The translations under genes and the position numbers were made by a program. A stretch of DNA of 64,000 nt from Anticarsia gemmatalis. Taxonomy: Eukaryota; Arthropoda; Insecta; Lepidoptera; Erebidae. Positions 45,990 to 58,800 of this stretch are shown one piece after another. Every line of letters begins with the position of its first letter. Position 1 is the stretch's first letter. The notes below the pieces were generated by a model that did not search any database, had not been told where the DNA came from, and saw only the letters and a program-made list of their open reading frames with translations. The stretch is from the NCBI RefSeq assembly GCF_050436995.1, contig NC_134756.1, positions 62,001-126,000 on the forward strand. Reading direction: 5' to 3'.

Positions 45990-47585
45990 TTATAGCCTGG
46001 CCTGGATCCATGATGCGAACGAGGTGACTCGGGCGAAACCTGCGGGTAATCCGACCTGGCAACCGCGGATGGATCCGAACGAGGTAATACCAATCTGTTC
46101 ACAGAAATATGTTGTGTATTAATTCAGAGTGTCATGGCTCTAACGCATTACAACTTGCTTTGAGTGTAATGTATGTTCCTAAGCAGTACATATTTTAACA
46201 GACTATAAATTAAAACTTCTACTGTTTCACTGCTGGGCTAAGATCGGCAAAAGATCTCCCAGAACGAGAACGGGTTTATGCCTTGAGTCCATATTTTCCT
46301 TCAACCACATGCGTGGTTTTGGGTTCGAACTCTCGACCACATGCGTGGAAGGCATATGCTCCAAGTCCTCAACTATCACTGCTTCATTAAGCAACAGGTT
46401 ACCATTCAACCTATTGAGGTATTACAGTAATAATTACCAAAGTGGCTCCGTTGTTGATAGCGAGAGGACCGCCGGAGTCTCCGCCGCAGGTACCGATTCC
46501 ACCAGCGCCGCTGGTACACAGAGTGGAGGCGATGATGCTGTTGCCGTAAGTCTGCTGGCACACGGCGTTGGTGATCACTTGAAGCCATACATGGCTCTTG
46601 AACTGGTTATTTGTGATAGCGCCGGCGTTTCCTGTATAAACACGCGAAAATGAGCATCATTCAATATCAATAGTATCTCAATATCTGCTCTCACATGTTC
46701 AGTGCTTGCATTGTATACACGGTATTGTTATATCAGATGTTCAGAGTCATCCTTTGATCTGGATAATATAAATCGTTGGAGTTCGTCCGACGTATATGTT
46801 ATGACGACATTATCACTCACCATCTGCAGTTCTACCGAAGCCGGCGGCGTGCGCCCACGTGCCGACGTAGTTGGCGCTGCCGGTGGCCAGGGCGATGTTA
46901 CGGATCACGTCTGTAATCAACAAAACATATTAATTGATGAGAGCAACACCGTGACGTACAGCAAATATGAAGACATTCTGCTACGATACTGACTGGTGTA
47001 GGTGACAAAGTTGTGGTTGATGACTGCAACATCGTTGTTGAGGTTGTTAGGGTTCCAGCTTCCGTGCATCACAACGTTGGTTGTAGTGGTGCGCACTCCG
47101 CCGGAGAACAGACGAACAGATCCGTGCACCACGACGAACTGACGCGCCTGGTTACGACCGTCCCACCAGCAGTGAGCAGCGGTCACGGAGCGTGTGTTGG
47201 TCAGCAGAGACGAGCCGCACACGGAGGTGGCGCCGTTGGTCAACGTGATCACCAGTCCTCCCTGTGGACACACAATACATCACATAACAAGAACCTTGAA
47301 ATCTAGTGATATACATTCCCGTACACTGTAAAGGCAACTGAGTTAGTTAGTTACTCTCTAGAAATGAAAGATGTGTCTGCAGCACACACTAACCAGATGC
47401 GGGTGAGCGCCGAGGGCGGCGGCGGAGCCACCGACGATCCTGCTGCCGTCGAAGTCGTGCGCCTGCTCGGCTTGTTTGATGCGCGCCGCCTCCGCGATGC
47501 CCACGTTCTCGTGGTAGTACAACTGGATCGGCTCCTCGGCCAGCGCCAGCGCCGCCAGCGCGATCACTATCAACAAGCTCTTCAT
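45990..47585 (-). CDS. Protease H: diverged chymotrypsin-like serine protease, five exons
   Basis: Exons are 47394-47585, 46994-47261, 46821-46910, 46438-46631 and 45990-46094, joining to 849 nt and 282 residues. Signal peptide 1-16, propeptide to R49, mature IVGG; the triad is H94, D141 (NNDVAV) and S236. It differs from A-G across the whole protein ([36 protein letters not shown]). Exon 4 has an eight-residue longer start ([16 protein letters not shown]). The pocket wall is [12 protein letters not shown], the neutral type. AATAAA is at about 45957. With I it forms the older branch of the array. Confidence 0.9.
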
Positions 47586-47632
47586 GTTTCTCTCTTAGTT
47601 CGGCTGTGGTACAGAATCTTCGAGTACTACAA

Positions 47633-47671
47633 CTTATATACTATGTTATTGGGTAGGGTTTATCTTATCAC
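47633..47671 (-). promoter_or_regulatory. Protease H promoter: TATA-like box and paired GATA element
   Basis: TATATAAG at 47633-47640 and TGATAAGATAAAC at about 47658-47671, on the minus strand. Confidence 0.65.
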
Positions 47672-49805
47672 CATGGATTTAATGCAGATTGGATTTAGCA
47701 ATTTGAAATCTGTACTTAGGGTTGCGTGTAAGTGAGTCTTGATCTTACTTATCTATCGCACGAGGTCTGAGTTGAAGCAAACGATATACGTCTCAACAAC
47801 AAGTGTGTAGTCACGCTTCCTTATAACTAGAGGAGTGAGGGGTTTGTGAACAAGATGACCGACATAATATCGTTAAATCCGTAGACTCCGTATGTATAAT
47901 ATGTTTATGTTTGCTTAGCTATTATCCCGCGAGTATGTTCTTGCAACTGTTGTTAAAGTTGGAGCCAAACGGTAATCTCTATTTCCGGTTAACTACCGAG
48001 TTATTAACTTTTGTGCAAATATTCCAACAGATGGAACTGTAATGTATAAAATATGAGTATCCCGTAGAGACCGTGCGCGAGCGAGGTGAGCTCGCACTTG
48101 GCCGCTATTGCTCACGGTTATAGATTATGTTAACGTTCGTTTTAGAGATAAAGTAAAGGAAAATATTAGTAATGACGCGTCTGCTACTGTTTACAGATAA
48201 GTAAGATTGATTACGACGAAATGAAACTAATTACTTGTTTCTAGTAGTTAGACACAGGGCACGCGCGGCTCCGTCCACACTCTCGCGAACATTCACATCC
48301 TCCCATCCTCTCAGTGAAACAACTACAAGCCGCGACTAAATGTTCAGATGCTTCAGATTCGAGATGCGAGACACGATGTATTCATGGCTTACCACCGCGT
48401 TTAACGTGCTGACCTGTATCTACTTTTAATTAAATAACGCAAAGTCCCCATTGCAAGTTTAGATTTACAGTATTGAGCGAATTTCACGATAAAATCGAAC
48501 CAGACATTGTATTTAAACCGTCAAAAATATTGCACAATATGAACCCTAAGCTGCCACTAAGAGTAACGTGGATCAGTTATGAAGGTAGCCCCCGTGAGGT
48601 GAACCCTTCAACGTAGGTACTTGGAACTGAAGGTCGGGATCCGCTACAACGTACTTTCCCGCTCAGATGATTGTTTCTCTTTTCAAGTGATAGACATCGA
48701 GTGCTGCACGTGGAGCAGTAACTACATACATATATCACAATAATATCATACAGAGATTTACTAAAAGTACTTTTCTTTCTTATACTTAACATATTTTTTA
48801 GATTTATGATATAAACTGATACTCTATCTCCGTTAGATTAACGTAACCCGTAGTAGTGCAGAGTTTATCCCTGCAATCTCTACATAGTAAAATAAACGAA
48901 TTTACAATTTTTTTTGAGTTTAGCATCCCTTCTAGAAGCTGCAGTTTAGCCAGTTATCGATTAAAACAGCCTCACGCTCAATGTATTTGTATCTATTACC
49001 CAAGTAAGATATACCTACTATGAAATATTGTAAACGGATATAATTTGTCACGCCTAGGTGTACGCGAACATGACGCGAAGTAGGTACGAATTAACACAAA
49101 CAACTAATCAAGTTATTAGCATATCAGAGGAACAGTCGTAAGCTTCATTTAATCCTCCTCTTGGAATGACTGATGAAGTTAGTTGCTGGCGCCGCAGGTT
49201 GTACCTACTGGTGTCATGACAATAGACTTCGTAGGAAGTGTTCAGAGTCGTGACTGCTCCTCGACAGCTCGTGTTAACTCTTATGTCAAGTAGAACCCAC
49301 CAGGACCTAAAATGAGGCAACCGCGAGGCGTGCGGTTTGCGGTACAAGCTTCGGCATTAATCCTGCCGCACGCCGCCACAAGCGGCATACGTGGCACCTG
49401 CACTCCACCCAGAGATAGCACCAACTAGGAAACTATATTTAACTGGCAAATATATCGCAACAGCGTGTATTTTGTCTAAAACAGCTACGACTGGTCTTAA
49501 AGAATATTTGTATTTCGTTTCGGTGAACGAGTATTTTTAAATCTACTAGTAACATTCAAGCATTGCTTTAACATTTGTTTAACATTGGGAGAAGCTAGCC
49601 TTCGTAGCCAATATCGGGTGTATTGTATATCAATGCATATAGGTATTATTATGCAGGTAGGTTTTATTCGAGTTAAAAGTCTGTGAAAGACAACATCACG
49701 ACGATATACACTACGCAGTAGTAGACTCATGGAATAAAGAGTGAAATAGTTGTTGACGTAATGGTGAAGGTGAGTACAATAAAACTAAATCCATGTTGTA
49801 AAACG
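47672..49805. other. Intergenic spacer between H and I, no feature seen
   Basis: Unlike the other spacers, it shows none of the repeat families listed here and no convincing gene. Confidence 0.4.
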
Positions 49806-49845
49806 TTTTATTGACAAGTTAGCCGACGATGACGACGCGAGAGCT

Positions 49846-51130
49846 TCAAAGTCTAGCCTGTATCCAGGACGCGAAGTAAGTGACTCGCGCGAAGCCGGCC
49901 GGTAGCCCGATTTGGCAGCCTCCGATAGATCCAAATGATGTTATACCGATCTGTTAACAAAATTTTTATTTGAAATCATGATAAAATGTGTTAAGTTGTT
50001 TATAAACCTGAATCAAGATAATATAAGTATGTCAGGTAGCGTTCTTTACCAGTACAGCGCCGTTGTTGATAGCGAGGGGTCCGCCGGAGTCGCCGCCGCA
50101 GGTGCCGACGCCTCCCACGCCGCTGGTGCACAGCGTGGAGGGGATGATGCCGACGCCGTAAGTACGCTGGCACTCACTGTTGCTGATCACTTGCAGCCAC
50201 ACGTGGCTCTTGAACTGGTTGTTAGTGATAGCGCCGGCGGCTCCTAGCTCATGCAAACAATCATAACAATTTTTTACTAATCTAAACATGTTCGCGTCTG
50301 CAACACGACGGTGCAAGTTAAACGATACGTTTTGCAGTACACAAGGTACCCTCCTTGTGTATTGCAAAACGTATGCAAAGCAGACATGAATATCAAAAAT
50401 AGTCAGCACTTACCATCGGCGGTTCTGCCGTAGCCAGCAGCTTGCGCCCACGTGCCGGCAAAGTCGTTGTTGAGTAGAGATCCACTGGGCAGAGCGATGT
50501 TCCGGATTGCACCTGTAATGACAACGTACACCTTACACCTTCGTAGCGATGTAGCTGAGAAGACATGGAGACAAGGTTCCTAATGATACTGACTGGTGTA
50601 GGAGACCCAGTCGTGGATGATGACTGCAACATCGTTGTGTAGAGTATTAACGTTCCAGTTCTCGTGCATGACCACGCTGGATGTAGCGGTGCGCACTCCG
50701 CCGGAGAACAGCAACACAGATCCGTGCACCACGACGAACTGACGCGCCTGGTTACGACCGTCCCACCAGCAGTGGGCAGCGGTCACGGAGCGTGTGTTGG
50801 TCAGCAGAGACGAGCCGCACACGGAGGTGGCGCCGGTGGACAGCGTGATCACCAGTCCTCCCTGAAGTGAATATATGAACATTACTTTATATTGAACTAA
50901 GGTTGGAAATAAAAGATGTGTCTGTAGCACACACTAACCAGATGCGGGTGAGCGCCGAGGGCGGCGGCGGAGCCACCGACGATCCTGCTGCCGTCGAAGT
51001 CGTGCGCCTGCTCGGCTCGTTTGATGCGCGCCGCCTCCGCGATGCCCACGTTCTCGTGGTAGTACAACTGGACCGGCTCCTCGGCCAGCGCCAGCGCCGC
51101 CAGCGCGATCACTATCAACAAGCTCTTCAT
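49846..51130 (-). CDS. Protease I: diverged chymotrypsin-like serine protease, five exons
   Basis: Exons are 50939-51130, 50594-50861, 50414-50512, 50050-50243 and 49846-49950, joining to 858 nt and 285 residues. I chose the start MKSLL by homology; an in-frame ATG 12 codons upstream would spoil the signal peptide. The triad is H94, D141 (HNDVAV) and S239. Exon 3 is three codons longer ([12 protein letters not shown]). Exon 4 has [18 protein letters not shown]. The pocket wall is [12 protein letters not shown]. Intron 3 contains a 21-bp-stem hairpin. AATAAA lies just beyond the stop. Confidence 0.9.
50326..50373. repeat. Hairpin in intron 3 of protease I
   Basis: TACGTTTTGCAGTACACAAG and its near reverse complement CCTTGTGTATTGCAAAACGT pair over 21 bp with one mismatch, around a six-base loop. 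Confidence 0.75.
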
Positions 51131-51170
51131 CTTGGCAGACTGGTGTGGTACAGACTCCGTTGCCACTGCG

Positions 51171-51253
51171 TCTTATATGAGTAAATAGTAAACCGCTGAT
51201 ACATCTAAACTGTGTGCAATGACAGTGTTATCTACTTCTGCTCTATCTTATCG
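51171..51253 (-). promoter_or_regulatory. Protease I promoter: TATA-like box and distant paired GATA element
   Basis: An ATATAAGA box at about 51171-51177 and GCGATAAGATAGAG at about 51242-51255, on the minus strand. The spacing between them is about 50 bp longer than in A-H. Confidence 0.6.
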
Positions 51254-51384
51254 CTGCAGATTAATCCAATAATTTAAATTAATTTGATTAATCTGTATGT
51301 TGCTGCTCCAATACAATCTGTCTTAATTTCACTTTATCGTTGTTAACAAGTTATCTAAGAATAATTCTGTAAAAAAATTACTGC

Positions 51385-51660
51385 TCCTGTGGCGCGGTGT
51401 GTCGGTCTCAGGGGGTTGATTCCCGGATCGGGCAAAGTACTATCGGTATTTACTAACTATGAAAAATATTTCTCAATAGTAGCCTGAAGTTTGGTAACGT
51501 GCCCGGTAAATGGGAATCTGCTCGCCCCCTACTACATGGAACTAACATTATAAATGGTGAAACGTGCGTATATCCTACATCTCTGCCTACATATTCGGTA
51601 ACAGGTAATATGTGGCGCAGGCGTGATAATAATGTACATATGTAATTGAAAACTTTTTGT
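51385..51660 (+). mobile_element. tRNA-derived SINE (fourth family), copy 1
   Basis: TCCTGTGGCGCGGTGTGTCG at the head, GGTTGATTCCC as a weak B box, then GTAACGTGCCCGGTAAATGG and TTATAAATGGTGAAACGTGC. A relative is at 53395-53690. Confidence 0.6.
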
Positions 51661-52500
51661 AAAAGTGATTTAATAAAGTATTAACGGCCACAAAGTATGT
51701 ACAACTGTGGTACAACTAGTCCCGAAGATACGTAAGTCACGAATGTGATGATATCTTGTTATCACAAACTTGTCTTATACTCTTTCACATAGTTTAATGA
51801 CAAAGCAATATAACTTTAATAAGTTCTCTGCGATATATGTAGAGTTTCAAACAATTTCTTTTAAAACAGTAACGTCGTGACAGTGCAACAGATAAGTAAA
51901 GTTCCAACAAATAACATTTTGATGTCGGATGTTTAACACACACTTTTAATTGTTATTGAAATTAATGATAGCTGGTAAATTAGCTCATACATAGTCTTTG
52001 ACAAGGTTTTGATAGTTGAACTTGTACAACACATTATTTATACACAAATGCAGAATACTCAACACGGGATACTCGGCTTTATTGATCATTGCCACAATCC
52101 AAGTGTTTGAACAGTGAAGGGGAAGGTTGAGGAGTTACGTGTAGAACAGCTAGGTCGTACGTCTGAGGATTCCTTGCAGTTATTTTGATTGGCAATAACA
52201 GTGATATTTGTTTTAGATAACGCCACGCTATCGTGTGTCATTATCATTAATATGCGCTTAATCGTTTTCATTAACACAATAGAAAATTAAAACTGAGATT
52301 AATGAACCTTCATTTCTCAAGGTGTCACGCATACTGCGCAGGAGCAGTAGTTAGTACTAGACAGTACACGTGAGCGCCAGCCATCGGTGTAATGTGCATG
52401 CACATGACGCACGTGACACGCGTGCCGGGACAATGGGATGATAGTTGGATGCCGGGACAATGGGATGATAGGTGATTGAAAAAATAAACACAGAATTACA
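51661..52500. other. Intergenic spacer between the protease array and the RGS gene
   Basis: No gene is seen. The phrase GCCGGGACAATGGGATGATA occurs twice in tandem at about 52423-52472. Confidence 0.4.
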
Positions 52501-52805
52501 TGAACAGATTTATTCGTTGAATCTTCGGCAAACTTAATTGGTCCACCTTTATTGCTTCTAACTAGACGCGCGCATCAGCGCCGTGTGCGTACGGCTCGGC
52601 GGCGGCGGAGACGGGACGGGGGCGAGCCGGGCCCGGCCGCGGCGAGCGCGCGCCGGCCGCGGGGCGCGGGGCGGTGGACCAGCGAAGTGGCCGCGCGCCT
52701 ACTCTCACACTTAACCTAGCTATGTACAAAATTAGTACCCGTTTAAATGAATGTATATCGAGACTATTTACACGTGGGGAGATAGCGCCGGCGGCGCGGG
52801 CGACG

Positions 52806-55800
52806 TCACTGCGGCGAGACGGCGGCGGACGCGGGCGCGGTCGCCCCCGCCGCGGCCGCGCTCCCCGCGCCCCCCGCGCCGCCCGCGCCGCCCTCGGCGC
52901 TGGACAGGCGCGCCAGGGCCTTGTACAGCGGCGAGTTGACGAAGCGCGGGTACGAGTCGCGGTGCATCAGCGTGTAGATCTGCAGCTGCGCCTCGTCGAA
53001 GGTGTGCGGCGTCGGCTCCACCATGTTGCGGTTGACGACCTCGCGCACGCGCGAGTCCAGCGACACCTGCAACACAAGCGCCGCGTCACGTCTCGACTCG
53101 CCCCTCACACGCGTCACACGCGTCATATGCGTCACACGCGGCGCACGCACCTCCTTGGGGGAGAGTATCGAGATGTAGTCCTCGTATATGAAGCGCGCCT
53201 TCTCCTCGACGGCGTCGGGGTCGGTCTCGCGCTTCAGCTCCTCGCACGCGAGCCAGAACATTATATTCTCCTCGGAGTACTCGCCTCGTAGGAAGTCACG
53301 GAATACTTTACGTCCGGCTGAAACATATCGTACATAACGTTTCACATAACGCTCACTCATGTTACTAGTACATATATCTATCAGACTGCTTCTGTGATCT
53401 GGGCGGTAGAGAAGCTATATAGTATATTACTGCTGACCAGCTGCCAGACGAAGTCTCGGATTTGATTCCCGGGTGAAGCAAAGAGCTATTGGATTTTCTT
53501 ATTTATATTAGAATATTTATTAATAGTAGCCAGGAGATTGATAACGTGCCCGGTGTAGGCCGGTCAGTAAGCTCACCGCCTATTACATGGGACATACATT
53601 GTAAATGGCAAAACATGTATGAATTTCATCCATGTCTGCCTCGAGTATAACTAGCGTGATGTTATGTACGTATCTATCTATCACGTCGACGTAAGCAAGT
53701 TGACGATAACGCTATGTTTATTTAATTAATTGACAAGGACAAACTAAAGATAGTTGATATTAGTTGCAGCAATCCGAATAAGTGGTAGCTTTTTGATTAG
53801 TTCCAATAAGGGTTGCCAGGTGACCGGGATTTCCGGAATTGTCCGGAATTTTGCGTGTTGTCCCGTGTCCGGTAATTTCACTCTGCTATCCCAGAATAAA
53901 AAAATACTAGATTTTTTTACAAAGTCTCGGTACGTACTACGTCTGCAAAAGTTAAACTAAAAGAATTCCATTTTCATTCATTAACATTTTCATTTCATTG
54001 TAGTTCAAGGTAATTCGTACTTAGTGTAGTATGGGACGGGAGACCAAAACTCTGATTTCGTCCGTAGCCCCAGAAGTGTCAAGGAAATGATCAGCCTGGA
54101 TCTGACAACCCTAGCCCCAATAGATACCACAAATTTTCTTTAAGCACAATGTTTATTTTTACTCCTAGTTTTTTAAGGGAAAATTAGAAATTCAATACAA
54201 TAAGATTGACAATACGCGAATGCCTGCATAGTATAGTGATCTGTAGCTGTAGCGCGGTTCTCTGCCACTGTCTACTACCGGCTATCTACCGAGAAATGTT
54301 GTATGAAAATCGTATCAGCGCCTCAAGTGAGCAGCATTGGAACTATTACTGCAATACATTTCAAATGTCAAATTCTCGATACTCGTTAGAACTGACAGTA
54401 GAGAAACGCGCAACTGTACTAAACAAATATGCTTATTGAGAACTCGTGCGATCCACGTAAAGACTCTACAACTGTAACATTCTCGATCAATCATATTACG
54501 ACATTAAATGCACAAATATTGGAGGTCATGATACGTAATGAATGTGTGTTATAATAAGCTAATCACTTGTTATGATTGCGTCGAATAAATCACGTGATTG
54601 TTCGCTGCAAACCCTGCTTATTACTGTCTGCACCGGGACAACATATTGTCATCACTAATGTACTGGTTTCACTCTAGAGCAGGGGGTCCCAACCTTTTCT
54701 TAGTCCGGGACCACTTTTATTTTATTCTTGTAAGCAGGGACCACTATGTAAGTATATTAAAATTAAAGTGTACTTATCATCCTGAAAATTACAAAAAAAA
54801 AACATTCGCGGACCATATTTTGACTTCCGCGGACCAATAGTTGAGAACCACTGCTCTAGAGGACTGGTGTGTGCAGTGAGGCTCAGTGTCAACAGTGTGA
54901 CAGCGCTCAGTGGCGCGGAGGTATTATGTCAAGTTGCAAGGTATCAGCAATACGTGTACGTACCAGCACTGCGCATGAGTCTGTCGAACGACTGCCCCCA
55001 GCTCTGGATCTCCTCCAGCGTCGGCCTGCAACACAACAAGCACTCAGGTGAGAGATCAACACACACAGACACGGCAGCTGTCATAATGATGTCTGTACTG
55101 CACACATATACACAGTGTGCAGACTTCACTGGCATGGTCCCCTAGAGCATAATCAAGATTTTTTTTAAATATATTGTTTAATATCTTGCTATCGGCTTTC
55201 AAACCATTAACAGATTAGTTGCAGAGAGAGAGAGAACACCCTCAAGTGAAAAAGTGCTAGCCCTTGAATGCATCAAACTGGTTAAATGTAGATTTAAAAT
55301 GTTTGCATCCAAAAACTATTTCGAGAACTCTTTATTAGTACTACTCAATCAATACAATATAGTAAATCTTTATTGTATTGATTGAGTATAGGTACAGGTG
55401 TTATAATACATAATACGTTCTAGTATCAATCAGCCTGTTTAAGGCATACAATATTTTATCTTAAAAACTAATTCTTAAATCTAGGTAGGTACATTAGTAA
55501 GAGGTAGAGTAATGTAATATAGTTTACAAATAGTTTAGTTATTTCTGAGGTCTGAAAATTCTTGGATGGTGTAAAAGCATTTTTCTATTAGCCAATTCTT
55601 TAACTTTTTTTGAAAAAAATTAAATGGTAGCTCTCTCAGGGTTTGGGGAATTTTATTATAAACTTTGACACACATAAATATACAATTTTTATGGTAAAGA
55701 CTTGTATTACATTTCGGTACAATTATTTTTGTTGGATCTCTCTGGCTAAATAGATGCTTTTCAGATTTTTTTTCAAAAAGTTGAGGGTGTTTCCTTACAA

Positions 55801-58800
55801 ACAGTCCAATTTCAAGTATATAAAGAGAGCAAAGTGTTAAAATTTTTGTTTTTTTAAATAATGGTTTGCAAGAATCGAGAGGTTCGGCGTTACAAATTGC
55901 TCTAATACATTTTTTTTGACCTAAAAACACTTCATTGATTGAAGTAGAATTACCCCATAACAACAGACCATATCGTAAAACTGAGCCAACATAACCATGA
56001 TATGCTGTTATTGCATTAATTAGAAGAACTTTGAGGATTTGTGCATTCTCGCATGCAGAGCTCGTATCAGGGATTAAAGCGAAATTAAATGCTAGGTATG
56101 TAATGTTACGTAACGATTACACTGTTTTCATTTTTCTTTACAATTGGGAAAACCCAATCAAAAAGAATCCAAAACTTAATCGTAATCGAAATCCATTATC
56201 ATAAGTCTATTCTGTCGTTATCTTAATCTGCGTCAAGTGTTATTTATGAACGTGTCTTACACAGGAGACCTGCCTTACGTTACTACAAACAAACAATATT
56301 TAGGAGTTATTTGTGACATCCTTGTGCGATGCTTCACAAAAGCACTGCACATAGCTTGTGTAGAGGTAGCTTAGCCGTCTGTTATCCAAACTTAAGGCAA
56401 CCAACGAATTACTTTTTGTAATTTATGAATTTGCTTTACGGTAACAGAAAATAGGTACCTAGGTACTGTCAGGAAATAGCTGTTCATATAAAAGCTCTCT
56501 GAAATGTTGTTAATAAGACGTGTAGACCCCAATCCACACCACTCTCATTACCCTCACTCCTTCTCCTCACGGTTGTACCTCGAATCTAAAGAGGGTACTC
56601 ACTTTAAACTCCTTAGATTCAAGGTACAACCTCAACTTCATAAAGCGTTGCCAGATGGCCGGGATTTCCGGGATTGTCCCGGAAATCCCGTATCCCGTAA
56701 TTTTACACTGCTGTCCCGGAATGAAAAAATACTTGTTTTTACTAAGCTACGATGCTACAACATTTTTTTTTGTCATTCCTACTTAATGTAGTGTAGGACC
56801 GGAGATGAAAACTCTGATTTCGTTCGTAGCCCTAGAAACGTCCAGGAAACGATCAGCCTGGATCTGGCAACCCTGACTTCTTACCAGGAGGAAACCCGCC
56901 ATTACGACGGTAGGTAATAGGTATAATTTACATATGAAAAGGTTTTCTTAAAGCAACTTTTTCTTCTGTTTACGCGAAGTTTCCAGCAATTATTAAACTT
57001 GTTCTTATTAATAAAAAAAAACCATTCCATAACCTACATAATTTTACCTTGTTTGTAAATATAGATATAATCCGATAAGTTCCAAACACTGTATCAAAAT
57101 TAAAAATTATGAAGAGGTGTCATTACCTAGCGTAAAATATCACCAATCCGATCAATACTAAATATGATATAGGTGCCGCCAAACAACTTGAACAATTTCG
57201 CTACATTTTAGTGAACGATTTTTAAGTCAGTTTAGGTATAATAGTTTTGCGCAAAGGCGAGGGCGTTTCAGCTTCGACCACCAGACTGGTATACTGGTGT
57301 ACTGGCCAACCAAGTGTCCTCTGCACTAGGTCTACATTCTGTTTACTTTTTATCACAGCAAATTATGTTCAAGTTGTTTGGCGACGTCTATACCTTCGTA
57401 AAAATGGTTAACATTTTTATTTATGCCTGAAGTAGCAACCTCTTACACCATCAACAACGCAGATCAGATGTAGGGTTCTAGATATTATAGACATGGCGTC
57501 TGTAACAGAATGTAAATGTAACGGGTTCCGTGGTCCCTTGCTGTTAAGCAGTCAAGGTAAGCAGATCTAACAGTAACAATACCTAGTATATACTCTGAAA
57601 ACTGTATTTAATAACAAGAGTTAGATACTTGACAGGAAAAATAACATGCATAAATATGTAGTTACTGAAAAATATTTATAATTTTATTTATATTTTAATC
57701 CGCTTACGATTTCTGCGATAACAATACGAATTATAAATTACCTGAATAAAGGATTACACTTAATTACCTAGTAATTGCGGTCGATCATATTATCGAATAA
57801 TTACAGGGACGTGATAAGACGATGTGTATCGGAGTATGTGAGTGATACCGAGGCGAGGTGACGTCACCGCGTGTACCATACACATACACACACACATACA
57901 CACACACACGCTATGGTTATTTATGGTGAAGCTGACGATCCACGCGGCGGGTACTTGTCCAACTATGTTTATTTACCTTTATTTTAATTTGGTCGAGATT
58001 GATAGTACAGCTGCCGCGTCCCTGCTAACTTCATGTTAGTAATCCCCGTGTAAATAGGATTTAGATAGTAACCAACTCGACTTACGGATTAACAAAGATT
58101 TAATCAATGTTTGATTACTTTTTATAGTTGGTAATTCCCAAATACTCAAACAACAAAGTAATTAAATTAGTGACTAAATATATTATAGCATTGAAATGTT
58201 ATTACGAACAGGCGTCCATCAAAAGTGTTGAGTGAATGTTAGTCCTTGACGTGTTGCACACGAGGACGTAATAAAAAACCCATTTTCAAAGATAGCCAGT
58301 ATCGATATGATCGAAATGGTGCAACGATAATAATATGATGGTATGTAATGATGTTGAATGTGAACACCGGCAGTGCGGGGCGGCGCGGCGGCCGGCGCGC
58401 TGTGTCGTCGTGCTGAGAATGCCGGCCACTTGTGTGACATGTCTGATAGAGCCGCCACACACTGAACACAGAGCACTGAACAAGTGGACAGCGGAGATAA
58501 GCGTCACTCGCACGACACCCTCCACACTGACCACACTGTCCACAGTCACTGACACACACTGACGCGACACTGGACGCTACTTTATTTCTCTATTCTAGCT
58601 GAGCAGAGTATCTCTATTATTACTAAATACTAACTTTGTTACATTATATTAAATATTTAGGTTTTACGCATTTATATTTCCATTGGAAAATGGAAAAAGA
58701 AATCCAGTTAGTAAATTTTCTGGCAGAATTAGACAAATCTGATTAAGAATGAGAGAACCCCAGCCTCAAGACATATAATACCACGCGTGTATGGACACTA

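Noticed and set aside
51131..51166. Upstream ATG for protease I
   Set aside because: It adds 12 residues in front of the signal peptide and lies close to the TATA-like box; the homologous start at 51130 matches the other eight copies.
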